Part shown: piece after piece, positions 7,189 through 16,640 of the stretch | How the letters are laid out: each line of letters begins with the position of its first letter | Numbering within the stretch: the first letter of the stretch is position 1 | Assembly: GCA_934589155.1 (NCBI GenBank) | Contig: CAKTNP010000018.1 | Coordinates: forward strand, 1 to 37,373 | Direction of reading: 5' to 3' | DNA from: an uncultured Oscillospiraceae bacterium | Lineage (GTDB): Bacteria > Bacillota > Clostridia > Oscillospirales > Oscillospiraceae | Length of the DNA: 37,373 nucleotides | Position numbers and translations under genes: made by a program | The notes under the pieces: generated by a model | Database searches by the model: none | What the model saw: only the letters and a program-made list of their open reading frames with translations | Told to the model about the DNA's origin: nothing

Positions 7189-8202
7189 ATGAAACAGAAA
7201 AAATTCAGCCTCGGGAAACTGATGGCGATGCAGGAATTCACGGTGTTCCTTCTGGTTCTGATCGTGTTCGTCCTGCTGTCCGTGACCAGAACCAGCGTAT
7301 TCCTCTCATCCTCGAACCTTTTGAGTACCCTGATGGGTATGGCGACCCAGGGCATCCTGGCCATCGGCGTATCCACGGCTCTGATGGGCGGCTGTTTTGA
7401 TATGTCCGTGGGCTCCACCATGGGCATGTCTGCCATGGTATGCGCCCTGTTCTGTACCTCCGGCATCAACCCCTGGATCTCAGCGCTGCTGGCCCTCATT
7501 ATCGCCGCCGCCTTCGGTACCATCAACGGTCTGATGGTGGGCTACATCGGCCTGAACCCCTTCATCGCCACTCTGGGTACCATGTCTGTGGGCCGGGGCA
7601 TCGTTTCTGTGCTGACCCTGGGCATGCCCGTCAGCATTCTGAATGTTGAAAACATCAATTCCTTCCGATTCATCGGCGCCGGCTCCGTGGGCGGTGTTCC
7701 TATGCTGGCCATTATCCTGGTGGTCTTCGTTGCGGCAGCGGAATTCGTCCACAGAAAGTCCTCCGCGGTCATGAAGGTCCGGTATGTGGGCAGTAACTTC
7801 AACGCGGCTTACCTTTCCGGCATCAACGTGAAGAAGACCAAGCTCTTCCTGTACATCACCACCGGCCTTTCCGCTGGTATGGCCGGTATCCTGTCCCTGG
7901 CCCGGTTCGGCTCCGCCACCAACACCCTGGGCACCGGCATTGAAATGGACATCATCTGCGGCGCCGTCATCGGCGGTATCAGTATGGCCGGCGGCATCGG
8001 CAGCGTCATCGGCGCCGTGCTTGGCGTTTTGCTTATGAACCTGATTTCCAACGCCCTGGTGCTTTTCCGGGTCAGCGCCTACTGGCAGGAGCTGATCACC
8101 GGCGTCATTACGGTGCTGGCCGTGCTGATGGACCTGATGATCCATTCCAGACCCGTCAAAAACGCGAAAGCCCCCAAAGAAGCAGCCATTGCGAAGAAGT
8201 AA
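7189..8202 (+). CDS. sugar ABC transporter permease (RbsC/AraH type)
   Basis: The 337-residue product belongs to the BPD_transp_2 permeases of CUT2 sugar importers. It has about eight to ten hydrophobic segments and the conserved GGCFDMSVGSTMGMSAM and IIGGAVIGGISMAGGIGSV-like segments. It starts 28 bases after the ATPase, preceded by a modest AAAGGG site. It would form a homodimeric channel with the ATPase at 5664 and the lipoprotein at 10340. The C-terminus is basic (Lys-rich) and probably cytoplasmic. Sugar specificity is inferred only from the neighbours. Confidence 0.9.
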   Translation: MKQKKFSLGKLMAMQEFTVFLLVLIVFVLLSVTRTSVFLSSSNLLSTLMGMATQGILAIGVSTALMGGCFDMSVGSTMGMSAMVCALFCTSGINPWISALLALIIAAAFGTINGLMVGYIGLNPFIATLGTMSVGRGIVSVLTLGMPVSILNVENINSFRFIGAGSVGGVPMLAIILVVFVAAAEFVHRKSSAVMKVRYVGSNFNAAYLSGINVKKTKLFLYITTGLSAGMAGILSLARFGSATNTLGTGIEMDIICGAVIGGISMAGGIGSVIGAVLGVLLMNLISNALVLFRVSAYWQELITGVITVLAVLMDLMIHSRPVKNAKAPKEAAIAKK

Positions 8203-8235
8203 TTTCTGAACGAACACATAGAAGGAGGCAAACGA

Positions 8236-10248
8236 ATGAACCGAGTAATGGAAAGTGCGAAGATCCCGGAGTTATCCAAGGTCAAGCTCCAGGGCGAACT
8301 CTTCGGGCGGATCTACGACAACACCCGGAACCATGTGATCCCCTATATGTGGGATATTCTCAATGACCGGGACGGAATCCAGGCCGCGAATATGTTTGTG
8401 GCATCGGAGGGCGAGGAAAAGGAATCCTATCCTTCTCACTGCATCGCAAACTTCAAGATCGCGGCGGGGGAGATGGAAGGCAGCTTTTACGGCATGGTCT
8501 TCCAAGATACGGACCTGGCCAAATGGCTGGAGGCCGTGGCCTACCTGTTGGCGGCGGAGCCCAATGAGGAACTGGAGCGCCAGGCTGACTGGGCCATTGA
8601 CCTTATCGAAAAGGCTCAGGAGGAGGACGGATACTTGGATACGTACTTCACCCTGGCGGCCCCCAACGATAAATTTACGAACCTTTGCGAGTGCCACGAG
8701 CTCTACACCGCAGGCCATATGATGGAGGCCGCCGTGGCCTACTATGAGGCCACGGGTAAGCGGAAGCTCCTGGACGTGATGATGCGGATGGCCAAGCTTA
8801 TCGATTCCAAGCTGGGCCCTGCGGAGCTGGGGAAAATGCCCGGTTATCCCGGACATGAAGAGATCGAGTTGGCGCTGGTGAAGATGTACAAGGTCACCGG
8901 GGAGCGGTGGCTTCTGGATCTGGCCAAGTTCTTCCTGGATGAGCGGGGTAAGGAGCCCAAGTATTTCACGGAGGAACTGAAACGGAGAAATTATAAGTCC
9001 TTCTTCAGCACTTACAACCCGCCCTACGGCATGTACAGTTTCGGCCCCGAGTATGGGCAGTATCACCTGCCAATCCGACAGCAGAAGGAGTTCCTGGGCC
9101 ATGCGGTGCGGTGTATGTATCTGGCCTGCGGCATGGTGGATGTGGCCCGAGAGACCGGGGACCAGGAACTGCTGGACTGCGCCAAGACTCTGTTCCAGAA
9201 CATGGTCCGGCGGAAGATGTACGTCACTGGCGGCATCGGCTCCGCCGTCTCCGGCGAGCGGTTCACCGGGGACTACGATCTGCCCAACGACTCCATTTAC
9301 GCAGAGACCTGCGCCTCCGTAGGCCTGGTGTTCTTCATGCGTCGGATGCTGGAGCTGGAGCAGGACAGCATTTACGCCGATACTATGGAGCGGGCCTTGT
9401 ACAATACCTGCCTGGCTTCCACCTCCCTGGACGGAAAGACCTTCTTCTACGTGAACCCCACGGAGGTCAATCCTGCCATCATCCGGGAGAATCCCGGCCT
9501 GCGGAGCCACGTGCGGCCGGTACGACCCCAGTGGTTCGGTTGCGCCTGCTGCCCACCGAACCTGGCCCGTATGATCGCCGCCCTGGGCGAGGACATCTAC
9601 TGTGTTCAGGGAGACCGGGTCTATGTGCACCTGTATATTCAGAATGAGGCGGAGTTGACCGTGGACGGCAAGGCCGTGAAGATTGCCATGCAGACCGCCT
9701 ATCCCAACGAGCTCCACGTGCGCCTGACCCCCGGTGTGGGATCCTATACCCTGGCCCTCCGGATCCCGGATTGGAGCCGGAAGCACTGGGAGATCCGAGT
9801 CAACGGCAAGGCCGTCCAGGCGGAGCTGGACCGGGGCTATGCTCTGGTGCCCGGCGACTGGACCGGCAGCGACACCGTGGAGCTGCAGCTGGACGAGACC
9901 GTCAAGCGGATCCGTGCCAACGCCAAGGTGCCCAGCGATGTGGGTAAAGTTGCAGTACAGTACGGCCCCATCGTCTACTGCGCCGAGCAGGTGGACAACG
10001 GCGAGAACCTCCAGGCTCTGTGCATCGGCCAGGACACCGCCTTTGAAAAGACCTGGAAGGGTGACAAGCTGGGGGGCATTGTGGAGATCCGGGCCAACGG
10101 CTATCGCCGCAGCGAGGTCAATCCCGACAGCCTGTACACCTACGATCTGGAGAAGGAGCTGACTCCCTGTGAGATCACCCTGATCCCCTATTACACCTGG
10201 GCAAACCGGGGCGAGAATGAAATGACCGTTTGGCTCCATGAGGTTTGA
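8236..10248 (+). CDS. GH127 beta-L-arabinofuranosidase, cytoplasmic
   Basis: This 670-residue protein belongs to glycoside hydrolase family 127 (formerly DUF1680), whose characterised member HypBA1 releases L-arabinose from beta-L-arabinofuranosides using a cysteine nucleophile held by zinc. The HypBA1 ligands appear in order: Glu357 and Cys359 in YAETCAS, then Cys438 and Cys439 in ACCPPN, the second being the presumed nucleophile. An (alpha/alpha)6 barrel would be followed by a C-terminal beta domain (about 470-670). No signal peptide is present, so it should act in the cytoplasm on an imported oligosaccharide. ATG 8236 lies seven bases after AAGGAGG. It sits between the permease and the binding-protein gene, which ties the imported sugar to arabinosides. 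Other GH127-like activities remain possible. Confidence 0.88.
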   Translation: MNRVMESAKIPELSKVKLQGELFGRIYDNTRNHVIPYMWDILNDRDGIQAANMFVASEGEEKESYPSHCIANFKIAAGEMEGSFYGMVFQDTDLAKWLEAVAYLLAAEPNEELERQADWAIDLIEKAQEEDGYLDTYFTLAAPNDKFTNLCECHELYTAGHMMEAAVAYYEATGKRKLLDVMMRMAKLIDSKLGPAELGKMPGYPGHEEIELALVKMYKVTGERWLLDLAKFFLDERGKEPKYFTEELKRRNYKSFFSTYNPPYGMYSFGPEYGQYHLPIRQQKEFLGHAVRCMYLACGMVDVARETGDQELLDCAKTLFQNMVRRKMYVTGGIGSAVSGERFTGDYDLPNDSIYAETCASVGLVFFMRRMLELEQDSIYADTMERALYNTCLASTSLDGKTFFYVNPTEVNPAIIRENPGLRSHVRPVRPQWFGCACCPPNLARMIAALGEDIYCVQGDRVYVHLYIQNEAELTVDGKAVKIAMQTAYPNELHVRLTPGVGSYTLALRIPDWSRKHWEIRVNGKAVQAELDRGYALVPGDWTGSDTVELQLDETVKRIRANAKVPSDVGKVAVQYGPIVYCAEQVDNGENLQALCIGQDTAFEKTWKGDKLGGIVEIRANGYRRSEVNPDSLYTYDLEKELTPCEITLIPYYTWANRGENEMTVWLHEV

Positions 10249-10267
10249 TCCCCAATCACGTCCTTTT

Positions 10268-10294
10268 ATCCGTGGGGGCCTGTCCCTCACGGAT
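10268..10294 (+). other. hairpin upstream of the binding-protein gene
   Basis: ATCCGTG (10268-10274) pairs with CACGGAT (10288-10294), with three more GC pairs inside and one bulge. There is no T tract. It could be a processing or stability element raising expression of the binding protein (inference). Confidence 0.55.
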
Positions 10295-10339
10295 CACGGA
10301 ATAAAAAAACGCAAACGCAAAAAAGAAAGGAAGAAAACA

Positions 10340-11380
10340 ATGAAAAAGAGAACGATCGCAATGCTCCTGGCCCTGTGTATGATCCTTTCCCTGGCCCTTC
10401 TGGGCTGTGAGAAGCAGGGAACCACAAACGGCGGCAATAACGCCGCAAGCAGCAGCGGCGACGCCGCCATCATGAAAGATGACACTGCCGAATACCACAT
10501 GTTCGTGCACTACGCCGGCTACTCCTTCTGGCAGGAATGCTGGAGAGGCTTCCAGGATGCCGCCAACGTCATGGGCGTGAAGGCCTCCTATTCCGGCACC
10601 CCCGAGTATGAGCTGAATGCCGTTTTGACTGCCTTCAACCAGCTGGTCGCCCAGAAGCCCAGCGGCATCGCCGTCACCGCCATGGACTCCGCCGCCTATG
10701 TGGACCCCATCAACAATGCCATTGCTGAGGGCGTGGACATCGTGGTCTTTGACTCCGACTGCCCCGACAGCAACCGCCTGGCCTTCATCGGCACCGAGAA
10801 CTATAACTGCGGCGTGGCTGCTGCCGACTTCATCGCAGAGGATCTGGGCGGCAAGGGCAAGGTTGGTATGATCACCAGTCTGACCCAGTCCAACATCGTT
10901 CAGAGAAATGAAGGCTTTGCTGCCACCATGGACGCAAAGTACCCTGACATCGAGTATGAAATCATCGCCTCCAGCACCGAAGAGAGTGCCACTGTGGACG
11001 CCGTTAAATCCCTGCTACAGGTGAACCCCGACATCGTCTATCTGTTCCCCACCACCTTTGGCGCCCTGACCGGTACCCTGACCGCCGTTGATGAAATGGG
11101 CTTGACCGACCAGATCAAGATCATCACTTTTGACACCGATGAGGCGACTCTGGACTACATCGAGAACGGCCGTGTGCAGGCCTCTGTTTCCCAGTCCCCC
11201 TACTGCATGGGCTGGTGGTCTCTGATGTACCTGTACTTCCTGGATCATGACGACATGGTCAGCGCCTCCGAGGACTGGAAGGCCAACGGCTATCCCTTCC
11301 TGCCTCCCACCGCAGACAGCGGATCTACCATCGTGACCAAGGATAATGCGTTTATGTTCCGCAGAGGTTCTGAAGGCTGA
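10340..11380 (+). CDS. sugar-binding lipoprotein of the arabinose-locus ABC importer
   Basis: The 346-residue protein has a lipoprotein signal (MKKR, hydrophobic core, LALLGC with Cys23), a low-complexity Gly/Asn/Ser linker and a Peripla_BP_4 (RbsB/XylF-like) domain from about residue 55. Recognisable segments are GYSFWQECWRGFQDAANVMG, KPSGIAVTAMDS and GVDIVVFDSDCPDSNR. It is the ligand receptor for the ATPase and permease at 5664 and 7189. ATG 10340 follows GAAAGGAAG by six bases; a longer frame begins inside the GH127 gene and lacks a signal at its start. A terminator follows directly, so the importer operon may end here in part of the transcripts. Confidence 0.88.
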   Translation: MKKRTIAMLLALCMILSLALLGCEKQGTTNGGNNAASSSGDAAIMKDDTAEYHMFVHYAGYSFWQECWRGFQDAANVMGVKASYSGTPEYELNAVLTAFNQLVAQKPSGIAVTAMDSAAYVDPINNAIAEGVDIVVFDSDCPDSNRLAFIGTENYNCGVAAADFIAEDLGGKGKVGMITSLTQSNIVQRNEGFAATMDAKYPDIEYEIIASSTEESATVDAVKSLLQVNPDIVYLFPTTFGALTGTLTAVDEMGLTDQIKIITFDTDEATLDYIENGRVQASVSQSPYCMGWWSLMYLYFLDHDDMVSASEDWKANGYPFLPPTADSGSTIVTKDNAFMFRRGSEG

Positions 11381-11389
11381 TCGAATCGA

Positions 11390-11421
11390 TGGGACGCTGC
11401 GGAAACAGCGTCCCATTTTTT
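11390..11421 (+). terminator. intrinsic terminator after the binding-protein gene
   Basis: A perfect 10-bp stem TGGGACGCTG/CAGCGTCCCA with a 6-base loop is followed by six T. It divides the importer/GH127 genes from the isomerase-kinase-epimerase genes. No strong promoter was noticed in the 40 bases before the isomerase, so partial read-through is likely. Confidence 0.88.
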
Positions 11422-11461
11422 ATTCCCATATTTCTAGTCCCTGTTGAAAGGAGAACAATAT

Positions 11462-12931
11462 ATGAACCTGCCTGAAGTAAAACTGGCCCTGGTGGCCGTG
11501 TCCCGGGACTGTTTCCCCATTGCCCTGTCCATCACCCGGCGGAAGAACCTGGTGGAGGCCTACGGCCCCGGCCTGTATGAATGCCCCGTCACCGTGGAAA
11601 ATGAGGCTGACGCCTTGAAGGCGGTGTCGGACGTGGAGGCTGCGGGCTGCAACGCCTTGGTAGTTTTCCTGGGCAACTTTGGCCCCGAGACCCCCGAGAC
11701 TCTGCTGGCCCAGAAGTTCCATGGCCCTGTTATGTACGTGGCCGCCGCCGAGGGCGACGGAGATATGATCAACGGTCGGGGCGATGCCTACTGCGGCATG
11801 CTGAACTGCTCCTATAACCTGGGCATGCGGGGGCTGCGGGCCTATATCCCCGAATACCCCGTGGGCACCGCCCAGGAGTGCGCCGACATGATCCGGAAAT
11901 TCGTCCCCATTGCCCGGGCTATTATCGGCGTACAGAACCTGAAGCTCATCACCTTCGGCCCCCGGCCCCAGGACTTCTTTGCCTGCAACGCCCCTATTAA
12001 GGGCCTGTATGAGCTGGGGGTGGAGATCGAGGAGAACTCAGAACTGGATCTGCTGGTCAGCTTCCAGGCCCACAAGGGCGATGCCCGGATCCCTGAGGTC
12101 ATGGCAGATATGCAGCGGGAAATGGGCGGCAAGGTCTACACGGACCTTTTGGAGCGAATGGCCCAGTTCGAGCTGACCCTTCTGGATTGGGCAGAGACCC
12201 ACAAGGGCGCCCGGAAGTATGTGGCCTTTGCCGACAAGTGCTGGCCTGCCTTCCCGGAGCAGTTCGGCTTTGAGCCCTGCTTCGTCAACTCCCGGCTGGC
12301 AGCCCGGGGGATCCCCGTGGCCTGCGAGGTGGATATTTACGGCGCCCTCAGCGAGTACATCGGTGCCTGCATCACCGGCGATGCCGTGACCCTGCTGGAC
12401 ATCAACAACTCTGTGCCCAAGTATATTTACGATGAGGACATCACCGGTAAATTTGATTATAAGCTCACCGATACCTTCATGGGCTTTCATTGCGGCAACA
12501 CTCCTTCCTGTAAACTCTGCGACGGCTGCGGCGTGAAATACCAGCTGATCCAGCACCGGCTGCTGGAGCCCGCCGGAAGCGAACCCGATTTCACCAGGGG
12601 CACTCTGGAGGGCGACATTGCCCCCGGTGATGTGACCTTCTATCGGCTCCAGTGTGACAGCAACGGCGATCTACGGGCCTATGTGGCCCAGGGCGAGGTC
12701 CTGCCTGTGGCTACCCGGTCTTTCGGCGGCATCGGTATCTTCGCCATTCCCGAAATGGGCCGGTTCTACCGTCACGTACTGATCCAGAAGCGGTATCCCC
12801 ACCACGGCGCCGTGGCCTTTGCCCACTGCGGTCAGGCCCTCTTCGAGGTCCTGAAGTACCTGGGCGTGAAGGACATTGCCTACAATCAGCCCAAATCCCT
12901 GCCCTACGCCACGGAGAATCCTTGGGGGTAA
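11462..12931 (+). CDS. L-fucose-isomerase-fold sugar isomerase, paralogue A (predicted L-arabinose isomerase)
   Basis: The 489-residue protein belongs to the L-fucose/L-arabinose isomerase family but is not a classical AraA. Likely metal ligands are Glu289 in ACEVDIYG, Asp313 in LLDINNS and a His at 447/448 in PHHGAVAFAH. The 24-residue Glu-to-Asp spacing equals that of E. coli FucI (Glu337, Asp361, from memory). It should convert an aldose to the 2-ketose in the cytoplasm. Next to a ribulokinase-like FGGY kinase and AraD, the expected reaction is L-arabinose to L-ribulose (inference). ATG 11462 follows AAAGGAG by seven bases. A close paralogue lies at 25823-27301. L-fucose or D-arabinose are alternative substrates, but then AraD would be hard to explain. 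Confidence 0.8.
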   Translation: MNLPEVKLALVAVSRDCFPIALSITRRKNLVEAYGPGLYECPVTVENEADALKAVSDVEAAGCNALVVFLGNFGPETPETLLAQKFHGPVMYVAAAEGDGDMINGRGDAYCGMLNCSYNLGMRGLRAYIPEYPVGTAQECADMIRKFVPIARAIIGVQNLKLITFGPRPQDFFACNAPIKGLYELGVEIEENSELDLLVSFQAHKGDARIPEVMADMQREMGGKVYTDLLERMAQFELTLLDWAETHKGARKYVAFADKCWPAFPEQFGFEPCFVNSRLAARGIPVACEVDIYGALSEYIGACITGDAVTLLDINNSVPKYIYDEDITGKFDYKLTDTFMGFHCGNTPSCKLCDGCGVKYQLIQHRLLEPAGSEPDFTRGTLEGDIAPGDVTFYRLQCDSNGDLRAYVAQGEVLPVATRSFGGIGIFAIPEMGRFYRHVLIQKRYPHHGAVAFAHCGQALFEVLKYLGVKDIAYNQPKSLPYATENPWG

Positions 12932-12935
12932 GATC

Positions 12936-14468
12936 ATGTTTTTAGGAATCGAGCTTGGATCCACCCGCATTAAGGCTGTCGGGATCGACGGCTCCTTTCG
13001 ACAGGTTCTTTCGGGGGACCACACTTGGAAAAGCAGCTATGAAAACGGGGTCTGGACCTATTCCTTGGAGGACGCCTGGCAGGGGTTGAGAAAAGCTCTG
13101 GAGCCCTTCCGAGGAAAAACGGTGGAAGGGGCTGGCGTCAGCGGCATGATGCACGGCTACCTGGCCTTTGACCGGGAGTGGAGGCTCCTGACCCCCTTCC
13201 GGACCTGGCAGAACACCATGACGGCGGAGGCGGCGGAGCTCCTGAGCCGGCGCTTCGGCTTCAACATTCCTCAGAGATGGAGCATCGCCCACCTGTACCA
13301 GGCTATGCTGCGGGGAGAAGACCATGTGCCAAATATTGCCCACATCACGACATTAGCGGGCTATATCCACTATATGCTCACCGGCGTCAACGCCGTGGGC
13401 ATCGGCGAGGCATCCGGTATTTTCCCGGTGGACAGCGAGACCCTGGATTATGACGGGGCCATGCTGGCCTGCTTTGAGGAGCTGGCCAAGGATCAGCCCT
13501 GGAAGCTGCGGGAGATCCTTCCCAAGGTCCTGACGGCGGGGGAGCCTGCCGGGCAGCTGACGCCCGAGGGAGCGGCGCTGCTGGATGGGATCCTGCCGGT
13601 GGGTACCCCCTTCGCCCCCTGCGAGGGGGACGCGGGAACGGGCATGACGGCCACCTGCTCCGTGGCCCCCCGGACGGGCAACGTGTCCGCCGGTACCTCC
13701 ATCTTTGCCATGGTGGTGCTGGAGCATAAAATGGAGCGGGTCTATCCCGAGATCGACCTTGTGACTACCCCCACGGGCCGTGGGGTGGCCATGGTCCACT
13801 GCAACAACTGCACCAACGACACCAACGCCTGGGCGGAGGTGCTGGGTCAGACCCTGGAGCTTTTCGGCTCCCGGCCCCCGGCGGGGGAGCTGTTCACCGG
13901 CCTGTATCGGAAGAGTCTGGAGGGGGATCCGGACTGCGGCGGCGTGACCGTGTGCAACTATCTGTCCGGCGAGGGCGTGACCCACTTTGACACGGGGAGA
14001 CCCCTGGTCCTGCGGGATGCGGAGAGCCGGTTCACCCTGGCCAATTTCTTCCGGGCACAGCTGTATTCCACCATGGCGACCCTGCACCTGGGCATGAAGA
14101 TCCTGGAAGGGGAGCGGGTGCGGATTGACCGGCTGACGGGCCACGGCGGCCTGTTCAAAACGCCCCTGGTGGGCCAGAAGTATCTGGCGGCGGCCTGCAA
14201 TGCTCCGGTGACCTGCCGGGAGACCGCCGGAGAGGGCGGTCCCTACGGCATGGCTCTGCTGGCGGCCTTTGGGGCCTGCCGGGAGCCGGGAGAGAGCCTG
14301 GAGGATTTCCTGGAACACAAGGTGTTTGCGGTCGCGGCTGAGACCACGGTGGAGCCGGATCCGGAGACGGTCCGGGGCTTTGCGAAGTATATGGAGCGGT
14401 TCCGGGACCTTCTGCAGGTGGAGCGGACCGCGGTGGACGGTGCCAAGGAGGAAACGGATGCTGTCTGA
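12936..14468 (+). CDS. FGGY-family carbohydrate kinase (predicted L-ribulokinase)
   Basis: The 510-residue kinase has the two-domain actin-like FGGY fold. It starts [17 protein letters not shown] (phosphate-1 loop). [12 protein letters not shown] is the sugar-side motif, [12 protein letters not shown] carries the likely catalytic base Asp232, and [12 protein letters not shown] is the phosphate-2 loop. It is not an obvious AraB or XylB orthologue. Placed between an aldose isomerase and AraD, it should phosphorylate L-ribulose at O5 in the cytoplasm (inference). ATG 12936 starts four bases after the isomerase stop, and the 3' end overlaps araD by 11 bases, so the three genes are tightly coupled. 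The sites [11 protein letters not shown] and [10 protein letters not shown] are conserved-looking but were not assigned. L-fuculokinase is an alternative. Confidence 0.8.
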   Translation: MFLGIELGSTRIKAVGIDGSFRQVLSGDHTWKSSYENGVWTYSLEDAWQGLRKALEPFRGKTVEGAGVSGMMHGYLAFDREWRLLTPFRTWQNTMTAEAAELLSRRFGFNIPQRWSIAHLYQAMLRGEDHVPNIAHITTLAGYIHYMLTGVNAVGIGEASGIFPVDSETLDYDGAMLACFEELAKDQPWKLREILPKVLTAGEPAGQLTPEGAALLDGILPVGTPFAPCEGDAGTGMTATCSVAPRTGNVSAGTSIFAMVVLEHKMERVYPEIDLVTTPTGRGVAMVHCNNCTNDTNAWAEVLGQTLELFGSRPPAGELFTGLYRKSLEGDPDCGGVTVCNYLSGEGVTHFDTGRPLVLRDAESRFTLANFFRAQLYSTMATLHLGMKILEGERVRIDRLTGHGGLFKTPLVGQKYLAAACNAPVTCRETAGEGGPYGMALLAAFGACREPGESLEDFLEHKVFAVAAETTVEPDPETVRGFAKYMERFRDLLQVERTAVDGAKEETDAV

Positions 14469-15147
14469 ACTGAAAGAAGTGGTATGGCGGGCCAATCTGG
14501 CTTTGCCGAAGCACGGTCTTGTGACCTTCACCTGGGGCAACGTTTCCGGCATTGACCGGCAGCAGGGCCTTGTGGTGATCAAGCCTAGCGGCGTGGAGTA
14601 TGAAGCCCTCAAGGCGGAGGATATGGTAGTGGTGGACCTGAACGGTCAGGTGGTGGAGGGAGACCTTCGCCCCTCCTCGGACACGCCCACCCACTTGACC
14701 CTGTACCGGGCATTCCCCCAGATCGGCGGCGTGGTCCACACCCATTCTCGATGGGCCACCTCCTTTGCTCAGGCGGGGCTTGGCATCCAGGCCATGGGCA
14801 CCACCCAGGGAGATTACTTCTACGGAGAGATCCCTTGCACCCGAGCCATGACTCCGGAGGAGATCCGGGGCAGTTACGAAAAGGAAACGGGAAACGTGAT
14901 TGTGGAGACATTCTTCGGAAAGGACCCCGGCACGATCCCTGCCGTGCTGGTCCGCTCTCACGGTCCCTTTACCTGGGGAAAAAGCCCGGCGGAGGCGGTA
15001 TATCACGCCGTGGTCCTGGAGGAGATCGCCTTCATGAACTACCACGCCCGGATGCTGGCGCCCTCGGCGGGACCCATGCAGCAGGAGCTGCTGGATAAGC
15101 ATTTTCTGCGAAAGCACGGCCCCGGCGCCTATTATGGACAGAAATAA
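14458..15147 (+). CDS. araD: L-ribulose-5-phosphate 4-epimerase
   Basis: The 229-residue product matches AraD in length and motifs. These include [20 protein letters not shown], the metal-binding [14 protein letters not shown] (His94, His96), [12 protein letters not shown] and [10 protein letters not shown] (His168). E. coli AraD uses His95, His97 and His171, so all three zinc ligands are in place. It belongs to the class II aldolase/epimerase family; the HTHS and DYFYG segments favour AraD over fuculose-phosphate aldolase. It converts L-ribulose-5-P to D-xylulose-5-P, which enters the pentose phosphate pathway. ATG 14458 overlaps the kinase end by 11 bases. A terminator lies 17 bases after the stop. 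Confidence 0.92.
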   Translation: MLSELKEVVWRANLALPKHGLVTFTWGNVSGIDRQQGLVVIKPSGVEYEALKAEDMVVVDLNGQVVEGDLRPSSDTPTHLTLYRAFPQIGGVVHTHSRWATSFAQAGLGIQAMGTTQGDYFYGEIPCTRAMTPEEIRGSYEKETGNVIVETFFGKDPGTIPAVLVRSHGPFTWGKSPAEAVYHAVVLEEIAFMNYHARMLAPSAGPMQQELLDKHFLRKHGPGAYYGQK

Positions 15148-15164
15148 GAACGGGCAGAAATAAA

Positions 15165-15198
15165 AAAGGTCCCGCAGATTTTCGTCTGCGGGACCTTT
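15165..15198. terminator. bidirectional terminator between araD and the ROK repressor
   Basis: A perfect 14-bp stem AAAGGTCCCGCAGA with its complement and a 6-base loop has an A run on the left and TTT on the right. It separates convergent araD and the ROK gene. The core equals that of the terminator at 4027-4062. Confidence 0.85.
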
Positions 15199-15208
15199 GT
15201 ATATCTAG

Positions 15209-16474
15209 TCAGGCTTCTGCATCGGCCGGCTCCCGGTAGAGGGCCGGACTGGAGAAGAACAGCTCTGCCAGGGCGATATAGGAGCCCTCGGCGTCCAGGT
15301 CCAGCAGGGACCGGCGGTCGTACTTGATGTCAAAGGGAGTGCCGGTGGAGTAATAGCGGAAGGAGGACAGTTGCCGCCGGAGTTCCTGGTCAAACAGACC
15401 GTCGGCGTAGGCGTAGTCTCCCTGGAACACCACAAGATCCGGGTCGAAAACCAGGGAGATGTTCCGCAGAGCCAGGGCGAAGCGCTCCGCAATATAGAGG
15501 ACCAACCGGTTGGCCAGAGGGTCCCCTGCGGAGGAGGCTGCAAAAACCTCCGGCATGGTCAGACTGTCTATGGGTCCGTGGAGCAGGGTGGACCGGGGAT
15601 ACTCGTTCTGTAGGGCGGCAATGTGTTTCCGGAGCCGGTCGATGCTCACCAGCCGTTCCAGGCAGCCCCGGCCGCCGCAGCCGCAGTCCTCGGTATCTGA
15701 CGGGTCGATGACCATATGGCCGATCTCGCCGATGAGGGAGTTCCGGCCGGAGAGAATGTGCCGCTTTTCAATGAGGCAGCTGGACAGGCCCCAGCCGGAG
15801 AGAATCACCAGAATCCGCTTGTTGGCCAGGTTTCGGTTCAGTAGGTAGGGCCGGGCCGTCATTTTGCCGGCATTTTCTACGAATATGGGGGTATCCTCCG
15901 GGAAGTGGCGCTGGAGGTACTGCTCCAGGGGGATGTCCGTGCCCCAGCCCGGGGCCTGGGAGTTGTATTTCAGGTGGCCTGTGTGCCGATCCACGATGCC
16001 GGAGGTGGAGAGACTGACGGCACAGATGTCGTCCTTGGAGACCTTATTCTTTTCCAGCATCAGATCCACCAGCCGGGCGATGGAGTCGATGGCGGCCTCC
16101 GGATTCAAGGCCGGGGTGTGTGCCAGGCACAGGCTGTCCACCAGGGTCTTGCCGATGGTGAACAGGTGCAGGCACAGATCCTGGGGCCACAGGGTCAGGC
16201 AGAGAAAGTATTTGTTGGGGGAGAGCATGTACCGCTCCGGCCGCTTGCCGCCGGAGGTGGTGGAGTCGCCCTTTCCGGCGGAGACCAGGATCCCGTTGTT
16301 CAGGAAGAACTGGATGGCCTTCATGACCGTCTGGCGGCTCAGGCTGACGCTGGCGGAGATGTCATTGGCGCAGCAGATGCCGCCGTCCCGCACGGCCTCC
16401 AGGACCTGGATCCGGTTCCCAAATTTCAGATCCGAGGGGAGGGCGGCCTTTTCATTTCGCAGATTCATATACAT
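15209..16474 (-). CDS. ROK-family transcriptional repressor (XylR-like)
   Basis: The 421-residue protein has an N-terminal winged helix (about residues 17-78, with DISASVSLSRQTVMKAIQFF) and a ROK domain. The ROK zinc motif is intact: His253 in GEIGHMVID and CGCGGRGCLE (Cys264, Cys266, Cys271). The sugar-kinase catalytic Asp of the usual ENDAN motif is missing (VENAGK at about 199-204), as expected for a repressor without kinase activity. It is divergent from the xyloside ABC operon, with an inverted repeat between them. A xylose response is inferred from the neighbours. ATG 16474 has AAGGTG eight bases upstream; ATG 16468 is an alternative start. Confidence 0.86.
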   Translation of the reverse strand: MYMNLRNEKAALPSDLKFGNRIQVLEAVRDGGICCANDISASVSLSRQTVMKAIQFFLNNGILVSAGKGDSTTSGGKRPERYMLSPNKYFLCLTLWPQDLCLHLFTIGKTLVDSLCLAHTPALNPEAAIDSIARLVDLMLEKNKVSKDDICAVSLSTSGIVDRHTGHLKYNSQAPGWGTDIPLEQYLQRHFPEDTPIFVENAGKMTARPYLLNRNLANKRILVILSGWGLSSCLIEKRHILSGRNSLIGEIGHMVIDPSDTEDCGCGGRGCLERLVSIDRLRKHIAALQNEYPRSTLLHGPIDSLTMPEVFAASSAGDPLANRLVLYIAERFALALRNISLVFDPDLVVFQGDYAYADGLFDQELRRQLSSFRYYSTGTPFDIKYDRRSLLDLDAEGSYIALAELFFSSPALYREPADAEA

Positions 16475-16506
16475 AATGGTTCACCTTGCTTTTCCTCGAT
16501 ATCTAT

Positions 16507-16534
16507 ATTCTATCATAGTTTTGAAAAAAAGCAA
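16507..16534 (-). promoter_or_regulatory. probable promoter of the ROK repressor gene
   Basis: On the minus strand TTGCTT (16534-16529), 16 bases, then TAGAAT (16512-16507). TATGAT lies just beside the -10 as an alternative. The predicted start falls about 25 bases before ATG 16474. Confidence 0.5.
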
Positions 16535-16536
16535 CG

Positions 16537-16575
16537 TTTCATAACATAATTACGAAATAAAAGTTAGTTTCATAA
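16537..16575. promoter_or_regulatory. predicted ROK/XylR operator with repeated TTTCATAA half site
   Basis: TTTCATAA (16537-16544) and TTACGAAA (16550-16557) form an inverted repeat with one mismatch and a 5-base spacer. A further TTTCATAA at 16568-16575 is preceded by TTAG, as in Firmicute XylR boxes that begin TTAGTTT. It lies just upstream of the repressor's own -35 box and about 65 bases upstream of the divergent promoter. Confidence 0.5.
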
Positions 16576-16640
16576 TAGACAAAAACCGGAGTTGTATTTT
16601 TGACACAATATACAAAAATCGAAAAATATTGAAAAACATA

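Noticed and set aside
8272..10290. 672-codon minus-strand frame opposite GH127
   Set aside because: Shadow of a C/G-ending codon pattern; the plus-strand frame has conserved catalytic residues.
11462..15147. Reading the first catabolic set as an L-fucose pathway (FucI, FucK, FucA)
   Set aside because: The last enzyme has AraD-type motifs and zinc ligands, and GH127 and the AraR-type repressor point to arabinose.
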